A stretch of DNA of 64,000 nucleotides from Rhodospirillales bacterium (GTDB lineage Bacteria; Pseudomonadota; Alphaproteobacteria; TMED109): positions 1 to 64,000 of the forward strand of contig JAPPED010000027.1 of NCBI GenBank assembly GCA_028824295.1. Direction: 5' to 3'. The notes under the pieces are model-generated. The model worked only from the letters and a program-made list of their open reading frames with translations. It made no database searches and was not told the DNA's origin. Positions 26,872 through 37,800 of the stretch are shown here, one piece after another. The position numbers were made by a program, and so were the translations under genes. The stretch's first letter is position 1; each line of letters begins with the position of its first letter.

Positions 26872-27816
26872 ATGACTGATTCGGCACCAATCGTCACGAT
26901 TTTCGGCGCGGCCGGGTTCGTCGGGCGCGCGGTGGTCCGATGCTTTGCCAGAGCCGGTTGGCGGGTGCGGGCTGGCACCCGCAGACCTCAGCAAGCCAAA
27001 TTCCTCCGGACACTCGGCGAGTTGGGCCAAGTCGTGCCTGTCACCGCCGATGTGCGTCTGCCCTCGACCCTGCTGCCAGTGGTCCAAGGCTCCCGAGCGG
27101 TCGTAAATCTCGCAGGAATCCTCGCGCCAACAGGGAAGCAGACCTTTGCAGCCGTGCATGTCGACGGCGCTGCGAATGCCGCCAACGCGGCCGCCGCCGC
27201 AGGCGCAACGAGCTTCGTCCACGTTTCCGCCATCGGCGCAGACCCTTCCGCGCGATCGGACTACGCGCGAACCAAGGGATTGGCGGAACTGCGAGCGCTG
27301 GAACGCTTCGCCGCCACTTCGGTGTTGAGGCCCGGCATCGTGTTCGGTCCCGAGGATCAATTCTTCAACCGGTTTGCAGCGGTCATGCGAATTGCGCCGG
27401 CAATGCCGGTACCTGGCGGAGGTCTTGTCCGATTGCAGCCGGTTTACGTAAACGATGTTGCGGAAGCCATATTCCGAGCTGCGACGATGGCCGAGGCGGC
27501 CGGCCAGACCTATGAGCTGGGTGGGCCAAGTGCGCGTTCACTGATCGACATCCTTCGATGGATTCGTGAACAGGTGAGCCGCCACTGTGCACTGGTTCCG
27601 ATCCCGTTCGCCCTGCTTTGGCCACCGGCCCTGCTGATGGAATGCCTGCCGAGCCCGCCATTGACCCGAGACCAGCTCCGCCTGCTCGCCAGAGACAACG
27701 TTGTGTCCGACGGCGCGGGCACGCTCTCGGACCTCGGCATAGAACCGACCGCGTACGAGGGTATTGCCCCGGCGTATCTCGAGCGTTTCCGACCGGGGGG
27801 CAAGTCGGCGGGCTGA
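26872..27816 (+). CDS. NAD(P)-binding SDR-like protein of the NDUFA9/complex I-associated type
   Basis: The 314-residue product begins with an extended-SDR Rossmann motif, VTIFGAAGFVGRAVVRCF, at about residues 8-25. It carries YARTK (Tyr and Lys of the SDR pair) and the family text VLRPGIVFGPEDQFFNRFA. This pattern matches the alphaproteobacterial homologues of complex I subunit NDUFA9, often annotated as complex I NADH-dehydrogenase-associated proteins. It binds a nucleotide and may help assembly or stability of respiratory complex I; catalysis is unproven. ATG 26872 is preferred, giving MTDSAPIVTIFG; a GTG at 26854 would add six residues. It is in no visible operon. Confidence 0.85.
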   Translation: MTDSAPIVTIFGAAGFVGRAVVRCFARAGWRVRAGTRRPQQAKFLRTLGELGQVVPVTADVRLPSTLLPVVQGSRAVVNLAGILAPTGKQTFAAVHVDGAANAANAAAAAGATSFVHVSAIGADPSARSDYARTKGLAELRALERFAATSVLRPGIVFGPEDQFFNRFAAVMRIAPAMPVPGGGLVRLQPVYVNDVAEAIFRAATMAEAAGQTYELGGPSARSLIDILRWIREQVSRHCALVPIPFALLWPPALLMECLPSPPLTRDQLRLLARDNVVSDGAGTLSDLGIEPTAYEGIAPAYLERFRPGGKSAG

Positions 27817-28007
27817 CGGCACGTCACATCTCGATGGGCCTGAAGGGGCTATTGCGCGGCGGCTGAGCGCTGCAAGAAAATGCGCCCAAGGGCGCGGTTT
27901 CCGGCCGCCCGTGTATGCGAGATCCGACTTGTCGGCCTGGCCGCACGAAGCTGCAAACGACTAAAGTGAAGCCGACCGCCGGCGTCGGATCCGGACGGGA
28001 GTTCTCC

Positions 28008-28694
28008 GTGTGCAACCTCTACGCCAATACGATGCCGCAGGAGGCGATGCGGCGTCTCTTTGAGGCCATCGATCGACTGGGCAACCTGCCATCGCTTACG
28101 GCTATCTTTCCGGACGCCGACGTACCCATCGTGCGCTTGGGGCAAGGCGGTCGCCGCGAACTGGTCTCGGCACGATGGGGATGGACACGGACCGCCCGCA
28201 GCTGGGTCACCAACGCCAGGAACCTGGAGCGGAGTTGGCGAGTCATCCAGAACGTGGAGCAGCGGTGCCTGGTTCCGGCCACCGCCTTCGCCGAGTACCA
28301 CCCCACTGCGACCATCCCGGGCGCCCACGGTAGACCGATCAAGGCTGCCGCGTGGTTTCGCCTGACCGGTCCGACCGAGCGACCTCCGTTCGCGTTCCCC
28401 GGATTCTGGCGTCCATGGGACTGGAAGACTGACGGTATGCGCCGCACGAGCGATCGGGACCTCGCGGCAGACGGCGAGGCAACCCGCGCGATGGTGTTCC
28501 TGACCTGCCCGCCTAACGGAGTCGTTCGACCCATTCACCCGAAGGCGATGCCGGTCGTGCTCCATACCGAGGAACAATTCGAGACATGGCTTACTGGCGA
28601 CGCGGTCAGTGCCGCAAACCTCCAGCGCCCGTTGCCAAATGCGATGCTGGAGATCGCCTTCATCGGCGCGAAGGCCGATGAGATCAGCCCATAA
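28008..28694 (+). CDS. SOS response-associated peptidase (SRAP/YedK family)
   Basis: The 228-residue product is a SRAP-domain protein that crosslinks to abasic sites in single-stranded DNA. The catalytic Cys must be residue 2, exposed after Met removal. That places the start at the GTG at 28008, giving MCNLYANT. Upstream in-frame codons exist from 27915 but would bury the cysteine. Asn69 (NARNLE), Glu96 (FAEYHP) and His177 (IHPKAMPVVL) complete the active site. A GGGAG site lies about 8 nt upstream. The protein shields abasic DNA by a thiazolidine link to Cys2. It is cytoplasmic and stands alone. The variant FAEY replaces the more common FYEW around the Glu. Confidence 0.9.
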   Translation: MCNLYANTMPQEAMRRLFEAIDRLGNLPSLTAIFPDADVPIVRLGQGGRRELVSARWGWTRTARSWVTNARNLERSWRVIQNVEQRCLVPATAFAEYHPTATIPGAHGRPIKAAAWFRLTGPTERPPFAFPGFWRPWDWKTDGMRRTSDRDLAADGEATRAMVFLTCPPNGVVRPIHPKAMPVVLHTEEQFETWLTGDAVSAANLQRPLPNAMLEIAFIGAKADEISP

Positions 28695-29111
28695 GCTCGC
28701 AACGCCGAGGAACGGCAGACAGCGATTGTGCCATATCGTGCAGTTCTGTGCCTAACCCAGCGTGCCGAAGCCTGTCACCTCGGCACAAGCGCGGCGCAAG
28801 CTCCGGTAATGCACCGGCCCCGGCCAAGATCAAGCTACGTCGGCCGCCTAAAGACTGTTGCCGCCCGCGCGTCATCAGGAACGACAGAAGCTACTGCTAG
28901 CGCAGAATGTTTGCGGAGCGCGTGAAACGCATCCGCGCGTGATGAAGGCCGGCCACTGGTGTCCCGGAACGCTTGCCAGCACGTTTTGACACAATCATGC
29001 ACGAAAGGCACGAGTGACGGCTCGCTGCGCGATTCCACGAAGCGTCGATGCATGGGACAAACTGCGGCCGGCCGGTGCAACCGGCGTGCAGCCGAAGCCG
29101 TCCGGTCGCGC
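28695..29111. other. Convergent intergenic region, no gene recognised
   Basis: This 417-bp gap separates the plus-strand SRAP gene and the minus-strand dapD gene, which converge on it. It should contain two terminators, but I see no strong hairpin with a T-run and no recognised gene. Confidence 0.35.
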
Positions 29112-29954
29112 TCAATCACGGAGAAGTTCGTTGACCGAGGTCTTTGCCCTGGTCTGGGCGTCGACCCGCTTCACGATGACAGCGCAGGCGAGTGCGGGAC
29201 CGGGCCTGCCGTCCGGGAGGGACGCGCCGGGCAGGGTGCCGGGCACTACCACGGCGCCCGCCGGGATCCTTCCACGGACGAATTCACCGGTGGCGCGGTC
29301 GACGACCTTGGTCGACTGCCCGACGAATACGCCCATCGACAGCACCGCCCCTTCCTCGACAATCACGCCTTCAGCAACCTCCGAGCGGGCGCCGATGAAG
29401 CAATTGTCCTCGATGATGACCGGCTTTGCCTGGACGGGTTCCAGCACGCCGCCGATCCCCACGCCGCCCGAGATGTGGCAGTTTCGCCCGATCTGGGCGC
29501 AGCTCCCGACGGTGGCCCAGGTATCGATCATCGTCCCGGCGCCCACGTACGCTCCGACGTTCACGAAACACGGCATCAGGACCGCGGCGGGCGACACGTA
29601 AGCGGAATGACGGACCACACTGCCCGGTACCGCGCGAAAACCGGCTTCCTGGAAACGCTCCTCCGTCCACCCGGCGAACTTGGATTCAACCTTGTCCCAC
29701 CATTGCGCGCCGCCGGCCGCACCGGAAATGGTCGACATCGGCGACAGCCGGAAGGACAGCAGCACGGCTTTCTTTGCCCACTCGTTGACCTTCCATGCAC
29801 CGGCGCGTTTTTCGGCCACCCGCAGTTCGCCGGCGTCGAGCCTGGCCAGCACTTCGGTCACGGCCTCACGCAGCGGCCCCTGCGTGCTGGCGTCGATCCG
29901 ATCGCGAATCTCCCAGCCCGACTCGATGGTTGCTTCCAGCGTGGTAGTGGTCAT
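29112..29954 (-). CDS. dapD: 2,3,4,5-tetrahydropyridine-2,6-dicarboxylate N-succinyltransferase
   Basis: The 280-residue product is DapD, which transfers succinate from succinyl-CoA to tetrahydrodipicolinate in lysine and diaminopimelate synthesis. The left-handed beta-helix is visible as hexapeptide repeats: [40 protein letters not shown] and [20 protein letters not shown]. The length matches the family (about 275-285). The start at ATG 29954 overlaps the stop of the upstream HAD gene (ATGA), with GGGGAG just before it. It is the last gene of the rpmH cluster. In relatives dapE often follows, but here the neighbour is convergent. Confidence 0.95.
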   Translation of the reverse strand: MTTTTLEATIESGWEIRDRIDASTQGPLREAVTEVLARLDAGELRVAEKRAGAWKVNEWAKKAVLLSFRLSPMSTISGAAGGAQWWDKVESKFAGWTEERFQEAGFRAVPGSVVRHSAYVSPAAVLMPCFVNVGAYVGAGTMIDTWATVGSCAQIGRNCHISGGVGIGGVLEPVQAKPVIIEDNCFIGARSEVAEGVIVEEGAVLSMGVFVGQSTKVVDRATGEFVRGRIPAGAVVVPGTLPGASLPDGRPGPALACAVIVKRVDAQTRAKTSVNELLRD

Positions 29955-30643
29955 GTGTGAACTCCCCAATCCTGCTCGGCGACCGTCCGCGCCAGGAACC
30001 CGACGAGATCATCCACGACGAAATCGAAATCGCGTTCGGTCAGGCCGTCCATCAAGTGTTTCGGCATATCCCCTCGAATCCAGGCGGTGCGCATCCCGAG
30101 GTCGGACGCCGGGCGCAGATTCCTCGGAATGTCCTCGAACATCACCGCCTGTTCCGGCGTCACCGCGTGCATTTGGATCAGGCGCCGATACGCCTCCGGC
30201 GCAGGCTTGGCCTGAAATTCCGCATCCCGGATCGAAAAGATCGCGTCGATCTGCGCCCTGCAGTCAAGTCGGTCCAGTACCCGCTCCGCATGCTCGGTCG
30301 GTGAGTTGGTGAAGACCATCCGACGCCCAGGCAGCACGGCCAGGGCAGCGGCAAGGTCGGGCGATGGTGCGATGGCGGAAAGGTCAAGGTCGTACACGTG
30401 GTCGAAGTAGTCCTGGACGTTCACCCCGTGGTGACGGATCAAGCCGACCAGTGTCAGGCCGTAGTCGCGAAAGTACCGGCGTTGCAGCGTCTGGGCCTCA
30501 TCATCATCGGAGATCGCCAGCCGGTCCTTAAGAAAGCGCCGCATCCGCAGGCCGCTCTGGCGGGTGATCCCGGCCTCGGCCGGATACAGCGTATTGTCGA
30601 GATCGAAAATCCAGTACCGCGTGTCTGCGAGCAGCACGCTCAC
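29951..30643 (-). CDS. HAD-family pyrimidine 5'-nucleotidase-like phosphatase
   Basis: The 230-residue product is a haloacid-dehalogenase phosphatase. Motif I is [12 protein letters not shown] with both aspartates, motif II is [15 protein letters not shown], the motif III lysine is in [14 protein letters not shown], and motif IV is [11 protein letters not shown]. It resembles the SDT1/PHM8 type that dephosphorylates pyrimidine nucleotides; substrate is inferred. The frame is open farther upstream, but GTG 30643 overlaps the argB stop by 4 nt (GTGA) and gives the proper N-terminus, so it is preferred. Its stop overlaps the dapD start by 4 nt. A gene of this type sits between argB and dapD in many alphaproteobacteria. 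Confidence 0.9.
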   Translation of the reverse strand: MSVLLADTRYWIFDLDNTLYPAEAGITRQSGLRMRRFLKDRLAISDDDEAQTLQRRYFRDYGLTLVGLIRHHGVNVQDYFDHVYDLDLSAIAPSPDLAAALAVLPGRRMVFTNSPTEHAERVLDRLDCRAQIDAIFSIRDAEFQAKPAPEAYRRLIQMHAVTPEQAVMFEDIPRNLRPASDLGMRTAWIRGDMPKHLMDGLTERDFDFVVDDLVGFLARTVAEQDWGVHT

Positions 30644-31560
30644 TGGTCGGCGGCCCGGACCATGGTTCCGCCTCCCGCCTTCGTGAATACCTCGACCAGC
30701 AGCGTGTGCGCCGTTGTACCATCCAGAATCGTCGCGGCGCCGACGCCCGCCTGCACCGCTTTCATGCACATGCGAACTTTCGGGATCATGCCCCCGGTGA
30801 CAATGCCGTTATCGATCAGTCGCTGCGCCTCGGCAGCGGTGATGGCCGGCAACAGGTTTCCGTCCACGCCACGCACGCCGGGGACATCCGTCAGGACGTA
30901 GAGCCGGGCCGCCTGGACGGCAATGGCAATCTCGCCCGCGACGGTGTCCGCATTGATGTTGAACGTCTCGCCGTCCCGAGACCCCCCGACCGGGGCAATG
31001 ACCGGGACCACGTCCGACTGACTGAAGAGATCGAGGATCGAGCCGTCCACCTCGACCGGACGACCGACAAAGCCGTAGTCGAGCACGCGCTCGATGGTCG
31101 ATTCCGGGTCACGCTCAGCCTTGCGGCTCAGCGGTTCAGCATGAAACAAACCGGCATCCTTGCCCGACAAACCCACCGCCCGTCCGCCGGCCTGATTGAT
31201 ATCCGACACGATCTGCTTGTTGATCCGGCCCGACAGCACCATCTCGACGACCTCGGCCGTCTGACGGTCGGTCACCCGAAGACCGTCGACGAACGTGGAC
31301 TTGATCTTCAGCCGCTCGAGCATGGCGCCGATCTGCGGGCCGCCCCCATGCACCACCACCGGATGAATGCCGACCTGCTTCAGGAGCACGATGTCGCGGG
31401 CAAAGGCGGACTGGAGGACCGGATCCCCCATCGCGGCCCCGCCGTACTTGATGACGAATGTGTGGCCGGCGTGCCGCTGGGCGTACGGCAGCGCCTCCGC
31501 CAGCGTAGCGGCAACCTGACGTACGTCGTCGGTGGTGGCGGGCGATGAGACCTCAGACAT
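30640..31560 (-). CDS. argB: Acetylglutamate kinase
   Basis: The 306-residue ArgB phosphorylates N-acetylglutamate in the second step of arginine synthesis. Signatures include FVIKYGGAAMGDP near residue 35, VVVHGGGPQIGAMLERL, EMVLSGRINKQIVSDIN, FNINADTVAGEIA, and TGGMIPKVRMCMKAV. The extended N-terminus is common in arginine-sensitive enzymes and may mean feedback control, which is inference. It lies 9 nt downstream of engB and overlaps the HAD phosphatase gene by 4 nt, so these genes should be cotranscribed. Confidence 0.96.
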   Translation of the reverse strand: MSEVSSPATTDDVRQVAATLAEALPYAQRHAGHTFVIKYGGAAMGDPVLQSAFARDIVLLKQVGIHPVVVHGGGPQIGAMLERLKIKSTFVDGLRVTDRQTAEVVEMVLSGRINKQIVSDINQAGGRAVGLSGKDAGLFHAEPLSRKAERDPESTIERVLDYGFVGRPVEVDGSILDLFSQSDVVPVIAPVGGSRDGETFNINADTVAGEIAIAVQAARLYVLTDVPGVRGVDGNLLPAITAAEAQRLIDNGIVTGGMIPKVRMCMKAVQAGVGAATILDGTTAHTLLVEVFTKAGGGTMVRAADQ

Positions 31561-31569
31561 GCGCGCACC

Positions 31570-32178
31570 CTATTCGGTAACGGCCAAGTCTGCGAGAACC
31601 GACCGCACCGCGTCGATCCCGACACCCGATGTCGCAGACGTGACAAGAAGCTGTGGAATCGCCGCCGGATGCGTGGCGACCCGGGCCTCGGTCTCGCGCT
31701 GACGCGTTGCGAGCTCGGGTTCCTTGAGCTCGTCAACCTTGGTCAGGACCACCTGGTAGGCCACGGCCGCCCCGTCAAGCTCTCGCATCACTTCCTCGTC
31801 GCGGGTGCCCAACCCCCGTCTAGAATCCACCAGCAAGAACATGCGCCGCAGGTTCGCCCGCCCGCGCAGGTAATCCCGCGCCAACCGCGTCCACTTCCGT
31901 ACCTTGGACCGTGACACGCGTGCATAGCCGTAGCCCGGAAGATCCACCAGCATCAGCACGTCTCCCAGAGCGTAAAAATGGAGCAGCTGGGTACGGCCGG
32001 GGACGGAACTGGTCCGCGCCAGCTGGCGCCGGCCGAGGACCGCGTTGAGCAGGGTCGACTTGCCCACGTTGGACCGCCCCCCGAAGCAGACCTCGGGTGC
32101 GCCCATCGGCGGCAGGCCCGAAAGATCCGCCACCGCGGCATGGTGCCGCGCCGTCATCCGCCAGAGCTCACCGGCCAT
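31570..32178 (-). CDS. engB: Ribosome biogenesis GTPase EngB (YihA/YsxC)
   Basis: The 202-residue product has the single GTPase domain of EngB. G1 is FGGRSNVGKSTLLNAV, G2 lies in SSVPGRTQ, G3 is DLPGYGYARV, G4 is TKVD and G5 includes TSATSG. It assists assembly of the large ribosomal subunit. The length matches family members (about 195-215). ATG 32178 gives MAGELWRMTARHH. It starts 9 nt after the yidC stop and ends 9 nt before the argB start, in the same order as in other alphaproteobacteria. Confidence 0.95.
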   Translation of the reverse strand: MAGELWRMTARHHAAVADLSGLPPMGAPEVCFGGRSNVGKSTLLNAVLGRRQLARTSSVPGRTQLLHFYALGDVLMLVDLPGYGYARVSRSKVRKWTRLARDYLRGRANLRRMFLLVDSRRGLGTRDEEVMRELDGAAVAYQVVLTKVDELKEPELATRQRETEARVATHPAAIPQLLVTSATSGVGIDAVRSVLADLAVTE

Positions 32179-32186
32179 GCAACGGA

Positions 32187-33890
32187 TCAGGTCTGGGCAT
32201 CCATGCGACGCATGATGACCCACTGCTGGGCAATCGAGAGAAGATTGTTCCAGGCCCAGTAGAGGACGAGGCCGGCCGGAAACGGCGCGAAGATGAAGAC
32301 GAAGACGAACGGCAGCGCCATCATGATCCTTGCCTGCATCGGATCCGGCGGTGTCGGGTTGAGCTTCTGCTGCAGGTACATGGTGGCCCCCATGATCAGC
32401 GGCAGCGCTCCCACCATGAGGAAGCCGGGCGGCGTGAACGGCAGGATCCCAAACAGGTTGAAGATCGTCGTCGGATCCTGCGCGGAAAGATCGCGGATCC
32501 AGAGATAGAACGGCTCGTGCCGTGTCTCCAGGGTGACGAAGAGCACCTTGTAGAGGGCGAAGAAGATCGGAATCTGCAGCAGGATCGGCAGGCACCCCGA
32601 CAGCGGGTTCGCCTTCTCCCGCCGGTAGAGCTCCATGACCTCCTGCTGCATCTTCTGCTTGTCGTCCTTGTACCGGTCGCGAAGCTCCATCATCTTCGGC
32701 TGGACCTTCTTCATCCTGCTCATGGCCTTGTAGCTGCGGTTGGCCAGCGGGAAGAGTGCGATTCGCACGCAGACCGTCAGCGCCAGGATCGCGAGACCGA
32801 CGTTGCCGAGCAGGCCAGAGAACCAGTGGAGCACGTAGAAGAGCGGCTTGGTAATCGGGTAGAACCAGCCAAAATCGACCGCCCGATCGAACAGCGGGAT
32901 CTCGAGCGCATCCCGGTACCCATCGAGAAGATCGACCTCCTTTGCTCCGGCGAAGAAGTGGGTCGCGTAAGTGGCGGTCCCGCCGCCCGGTACCGCCATG
33001 GCCGGCCCGAGGAAATCCACCTGATAGCGCTCGCCGTCGTCGGGGCGGTCCGATGCCGAGAAGCGCGCCCGCACGTTGCTGGTCCGGTCGGGCATCAGCG
33101 CCGTCAGCCAGTACTTGTCGGTGATGCCGATCCATCCGCCGGTGCTCTCGAATACCTCCGGCGCTTCCCCGAGCAGGTCGTCGTAGTCGAACTCCTCCAG
33201 CGTCTCGTTGAAGACGCCGAGAGGTCCCTCATGGAGGATGTAGAAGCCGACCAGATCGGGCAGCTCCTCCCGCCGAACGAAACCGAACGGGTGGAGCGCG
33301 AGTTCCTCCGCCGTGGGGTTGGCCACCGAGAGCGTCACCCTGAACAGATAGTTCTCGTCCAGCTCCAAGGTCTGTCGGAACTCCACCCCGACTTCATTGG
33401 TCCAGCGAAATGTGACCGGTTCGCCGGCATCCAGACGCTTGCCGTCCTCCGCCACCCATATCGAAGCGGAATCCGGCACCCCCACGTCACCGCCGGCGGC
33501 GTTGACCCAGCCGAACTCCGCGAAGTACGGCATCGGTCCGCCGGCGGGCGAGAGCAGCACGATCTCATCGCTGCCCCCCACTTCCTGCATGTAGCCGAGC
33601 AGCGTCAGGTCATCCAGGCGAAGGCCCTGCAGCGCGATCGATCCGGAAACGCGCCCGCGGTCTCGGCCCGGGTTGATCGGGAAGCGAGCGGATTCCGCGA
33701 GCACCTCGGACCGGGCGGCGGGAACCGAGAGCATGGGCACCGGCACGGCGTCGGGCGCCGGGCGCCCGTCCTCGTCGGTCGCGGATGGCGGGGGTGGTGG
33801 CGGCGGTTCAGTGGGAAACAGCGCCTGGAACACGAACAGGACGGCGATCGACAGGACGATCGCGAGCAGCAGGTTCTTCTGGTCGGTCAT
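32187..33890 (-). CDS. yidC: Membrane protein insertase YidC
   Basis: The 567-residue product has the Gram-negative YidC layout. TM1 ([20 protein letters not shown]) comes first. A large periplasmic domain spans about 50-340. The conserved five-helix core follows, with [40 protein letters not shown] and [13 protein letters not shown]. It inserts and folds inner-membrane proteins with or without Sec. A proline-rich linker (PPPPPPP) sits after TM1. The start at 33890 overlaps the yidD stop by 4 nt; the frame is open upstream but encodes no family residues. Confidence 0.96.
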   Translation of the reverse strand: MTDQKNLLLAIVLSIAVLFVFQALFPTEPPPPPPPSATDEDGRPAPDAVPVPMLSVPAARSEVLAESARFPINPGRDRGRVSGSIALQGLRLDDLTLLGYMQEVGGSDEIVLLSPAGGPMPYFAEFGWVNAAGGDVGVPDSASIWVAEDGKRLDAGEPVTFRWTNEVGVEFRQTLELDENYLFRVTLSVANPTAEELALHPFGFVRREELPDLVGFYILHEGPLGVFNETLEEFDYDDLLGEAPEVFESTGGWIGITDKYWLTALMPDRTSNVRARFSASDRPDDGERYQVDFLGPAMAVPGGGTATYATHFFAGAKEVDLLDGYRDALEIPLFDRAVDFGWFYPITKPLFYVLHWFSGLLGNVGLAILALTVCVRIALFPLANRSYKAMSRMKKVQPKMMELRDRYKDDKQKMQQEVMELYRREKANPLSGCLPILLQIPIFFALYKVLFVTLETRHEPFYLWIRDLSAQDPTTIFNLFGILPFTPPGFLMVGALPLIMGATMYLQQKLNPTPPDPMQARIMMALPFVFVFIFAPFPAGLVLYWAWNNLLSIAQQWVIMRRMDAQT

Positions 33891-34135
33891 GACCGGCCGG
33901 ACTCGGTCTCGGGGACCGGATCGAAGCCGCCGTCGGCCCAGGGATGGCAACGAAGGATGCGCCGCACGGCCAGGACGGATCCGCGGACGGCGCCATGACG
34001 GCGCAATGCCTCAAGCGCGTAGCCCGAACAGGTCGGCGCGTAGCGACAGGAGGGCGCAAGTACCGGGGACACGAAGAGCCGATACGCCCCAATCAGCACA
34101 CAGAGCGCCCGGACCGGAACACTCGCTTTGGTCAC
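33887..34135 (-). CDS. yidD: Membrane protein insertion efficiency factor YidD
   Basis: This 82-residue protein is YidD, a small membrane-associated helper found between rnpA and yidC in most bacteria. The core signatures [20 protein letters not shown] and [17 protein letters not shown] are intact, with all three conserved cysteines. Its ATG overlaps the rnpA stop and its stop overlaps the yidC start, each by 4 nt, so translation is likely coupled across the three genes. Confidence 0.95.
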   Translation of the reverse strand: MTKASVPVRALCVLIGAYRLFVSPVLAPSCRYAPTCSGYALEALRRHGAVRGSVLAVRRILRCHPWADGGFDPVPETESGRS

Positions 34136-34488
34136 GATCGGTTCCTTCCCCTGGCGTGCACCCGCTCAAGCACGTGTATCAGGTCCTCGCGAAGCTCGTC
34201 CCATGGACGGTCACCGGTCTCCCGACGCGCGATGAGGACATAGTCGCGGCCAGGAACTGCGAACTGCGGAAGCATCAGGTCTGCCAGTGCCACCAAGCGG
34301 CGCCGTGCGCGGTTCCGCTTTACCGCGTTCCCCACCTTGCGACTCGCCGTGAACCCGACACGCACCACGGAGCCCAGACCGTTCGGTGCGCTCTGCAGCA
34401 CCATGCCCGGCGCCACGCTGCTTCGGCCACGGCGACGCAGTCGCTGGAAATCCTTCCGATACCGAAGCCTCGGAAGCGGGCGCGCCAC
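34132..34488 (-). CDS. rnpA: Ribonuclease P protein component
   Basis: The 118-residue RnpA binds the catalytic RNase P RNA and helps process tRNA 5' ends. The basic core [20 protein letters not shown] contains the RNR motif. The N-terminal part [15 protein letters not shown] is typical. It follows rpmH after 4 nt and overlaps yidD by 4 nt. The RNA subunit gene is not in this window. Confidence 0.95.
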   Translation of the reverse strand: MARPLPRLRYRKDFQRLRRRGRSSVAPGMVLQSAPNGLGSVVRVGFTASRKVGNAVKRNRARRRLVALADLMLPQFAVPGRDYVLIARRETGDRPWDELREDLIHVLERVHARGRNRS

Positions 34489-34492
34489 CCGG

Positions 34493-34627
34493 TCAGGCGG
34501 TCAGTTTCTTGCGGCCCCTGGCACGTCGGTTGGCAAGCACCCGGCGGCCAGCCTTGGTGGCCATGCGGGCGCGAAACCCGTGCCGTCTCTTGCGGACCAG
34601 CCGACTCGGTTGATACGTGCGTTTCAT
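34493..34627 (-). CDS. rpmH: Ribosomal protein L34
   Basis: The 44-residue product [20 protein letters not shown] continues with [20 protein letters not shown] and is a clear bL34. The start at 34627 is fixed by the invariant MKRTYQPS; a longer open frame upstream is not coding. It is the first gene of the minus-strand cluster and lies 69 nt downstream of a good promoter. Confidence 0.97.
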   Translation of the reverse strand: MKRTYQPSRLVRKRRHGFRARMATKAGRRVLANRRARGRKKLTA

Positions 34628-34695
34628 GAACTGTCTCCGGAGCTTCACCCGAGCCCGATCCGCCGTGGCACAACCGCATCTAGGGCGACGCAAGC

Positions 34696-34725
34696 CGTAT
34701 AGAACGGCGCTCCCGTTCGAGTCAA
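34696..34725 (-). promoter_or_regulatory. Sigma-70-type promoter of the rpmH cluster
   Basis: On the minus strand, TTGACT (34720-34725) and TATACG (34696-34701) are separated by 18 bp. They resemble vegetative -35 and -10 boxes and lie about 70 bp upstream of rpmH. The site should drive at least rpmH-rnpA-yidD-yidC and probably the genes through dapD. Confidence 0.6.
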
Positions 34726-34816
34726 ACAGCCCGGCCTGAACGATCTCCCGCGAACAATAGCCGATCAGCCGCGATGCCGCCGATCGGTGCCAGGCGCACC
34801 TCAGGACCGGCCGTCG

Positions 34817-37800
34817 TCACGGCCGAAACTGCAGGGGGCGTGGAGCCAGCCGATCGGGATGCGACAGCACGCGCCACACTGTCTCCAGCCACTCGCAAAC
34901 CAGCCACCGCGTATCCCGCGGATCGATCATCTCCTCGATCTGGAATTTCGACAGCGGCCCCACTGGACCGCGCACGCTCTCGATCCGGGCCATCAGCTCG
35001 TCACGGAACGCAACGGGATCCGCGGCTTCGGCCAGCTGGCGCTTGTAGGCCGCTTCGATCCCGCCCTCCGGGGGAATGCCGCCGACATCCGCCGCAGGCC
35101 AGGTCACACGCACGCACGGACGGACATTCGGCGTCGCATAGTTGTTGCCGGCAACGCCGAAGCTGCGCCGCATGATCACCGTGAACACCGGTACCGTGAC
35201 TTGCGCGAACGCCACCATCCACTCGCCGCCGCGTCGGATGGCCCCCTTGATCTCGTGCTCGAGACCGACGGCAAACCCGGGATTGTCCACCAGGTTCAGG
35301 ACCGGCAGGTGGAAGAGATCACAGAGGTCCAGATGGCGCCGCAGCTTGCTGCACCCGTCGGCCGTGAGCGCCCCGCCGTTGGCATGCTGGCTGTCCGAGC
35401 CGATCACCCCCATCGGATAGCCGTTGAAGCGCACGAAGCCGGTGACTTGGTCGGTTCCCCACAGCGGACCGATCTCAAAGAACGAACCCTTGTCAGCCAG
35501 CAATCCGATTGCATGCCGCAGATCGAATGTCGCCGTGCGCTTGCGGGGCACGATCGTGAAGAGTTCCTCCTCGCGGCGGTCGGGCGGGTCGCCAGGATCG
35601 GGGGCCTGGACCGGCGGCGCTTCGTACACGCTGGGCGGCAGGTAGGAGAGAAACCGTCGCGTCAGCGCCGCCGCTTCCTCCTCGGTCTCCGCCAGATTGT
35701 CGACGGAACCGTTGCGGCAATGGATGTGCCAGCCGCCCAGATCCTCCTTGGTGATGTCGTAGCCCATGGCGTGCCGCACGACCGGCGGTCCAGCGACGAA
35801 CAATTGGGCGGTGTCTCGCGCCATCACGGAGAAATGGCCGAGCACAGCCTTCGCCGCGCCGATTCCCACCACACTGCCCAGCAGCATGTTGACCACAGGC
35901 ACCGTCGCCAGCTGCTCCGTGTACATCGAGCTCCCGAGGTGGGCAGGCAGGTAGGAACCGCCCTCGCCCGCCACCCTCGGCTGGCCGGCCTGGATGGCGC
36001 CGCTGCTCTCCTTCGCGCTGCGTTCGCCGTGCCGCTGTTGCGCCGGCACCATGGCGGCGACGCTGCCGCCGCCGGAAGATCCGTCCAGCAGGCGAACCGA
36101 CGGCACCCGCATCTCGAGTGCCAGTTTGTCGAGGTGATGGCTCTTGGCGGCGATGGCGCCGTCAGCATGACCGCCACGCGAGGTGAAGTCGTCGGCACAC
36201 ACCACGGCCGAGCGGCCCTCGATCTTGCCCCACCCGCCCACGTGGCTGGCAGGCGTGAAGGCCGCGACGGAGCCGTCGTCGCCGTACGACGCGAAACCGG
36301 CCACGCTCCCGATCTCCCGGAACGTGCCGTCGTCCAGGAGCAGATCGATCCGCTCGCGGCAGGTGAGCTTGCCCCGCGCCCGTTGCCGCAAGACCCCGGG
36401 ATCCTCCGATCCCGGAGCCAGCCGGCGCAGCGCCAGGTCCCTCATCGCATCCACCTCGCGAAGCTGCGGCCCCCACGTATCGGCATCGTCGCCGCCGGAC
36501 GAGACCGGGGCGGCATCGCCGGACGGCCTGATGACGGCGACGACCTCCCCGGAATCGACGCTGTCACCCGGCTGCAGCGGCTGCACCGCGACAACGATCC
36601 CGGCGCACGGAGCGCTCACCTGCGATTCCATCTTCATGGCGCTGACGATCAGGAGGGCCTCTCCGGCCGCCACCTGGGCACCTTCCTGGGCCCGCAGTTC
36701 GGTGACCGAGCCGGCCATCGAGCACATGACGGGCTGCTGGCCGGGCTCGATACCCAGGGGCGACGCTGCAGGTATCGGCCCGGAGGCTCGGCCATCGGCC
36801 ATCGACAGGCCGGCCAGGGTCGCCTGCTGCCGCAGCAGGTCCAGGAGCCCGCCGCTCGCAGCCGAAGTCGGGGCAAGCAGTGCCGGCGTTTCCTCGAGCA
36901 GCGTCGTCCGGGCATCACCGGCGCGCACTGCCGGGTGGGCGAGAATCGCCTGCAGCTGCGCCAGATTGGTGGCCACGCCGCCGACATGAAACTCGTCGAG
37001 CGCCCGGCGAGTCCGGTCGACGGCGGACTGGAACGATGCTGCCTGGTCGCCCCCCGGCGACCGGCGGCCGGCCGCGCCGATGACCTTGGCCAGCAGCGGG
37101 TCGAACTGCGGGGGCGGCGCATAGCCCAGGTAGCCGCACGCGTCGACCCGGACGCCCGGCCCGGCCGGTTCCTTGTAGGCGTTGATGGCGCCGGTCCCCC
37201 TGGCCACGATGCGAGCCTGTACCGCGTGGCCGCGCGGCGGCCCAACTGCGGCCTGGCCGTCGAGGCCGAGCGATGCGAGGGACGCGCCCCCGGCGATCTC
37301 GAACTGGGCCTCCACCAGGTCCACGCCGGTGATCTGTTCCGTGACCGTGTGCTCCACCTGGAGGCGCGGATTGCACTCGATGAAGTAGTGGCGGCCGGTC
37401 TCGGGAGATACGAGGAACTCGACCGTGCCGGCATTCACGAATTCCGCCGCCCGGGCGAGCGTGACCGCGTCGGCGAACAGCCGGTCCCGCACCGCCTCGT
37501 CCAACCCCGGAGCCGGAGCGCATTCCACGACCTTCTGGTTGCGCAGCTGGACCGAACAGTCGCGCTCGTGCAGGTGGACCACCGAGCCATGGGAATCGGC
37601 GAGGATCTGCACCTCGATGTGGCGCGGCCGCTCGACGAGCTTCTCAAGGAACAGCGTGCCGTCACCGAAGGCGGCGGCCGCCTCACTCCGGCAGCGCTCG
37701 AATGCCTCGGCCATGTGCTCGGGCGCCTGCACGGCGCGCATGCCGCGCCCGCCCCCTCCCAGCGCGGCCTTCAGCACCACCGGATAGCCCAGGTCGGCCG

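Noticed and set aside
32097-33998. Plus-strand frame of 633 codons opposite yidC
   Set aside because: Low-complexity, charged translation with no domain. The minus strand is a full-length YidC in conserved order with its neighbours.
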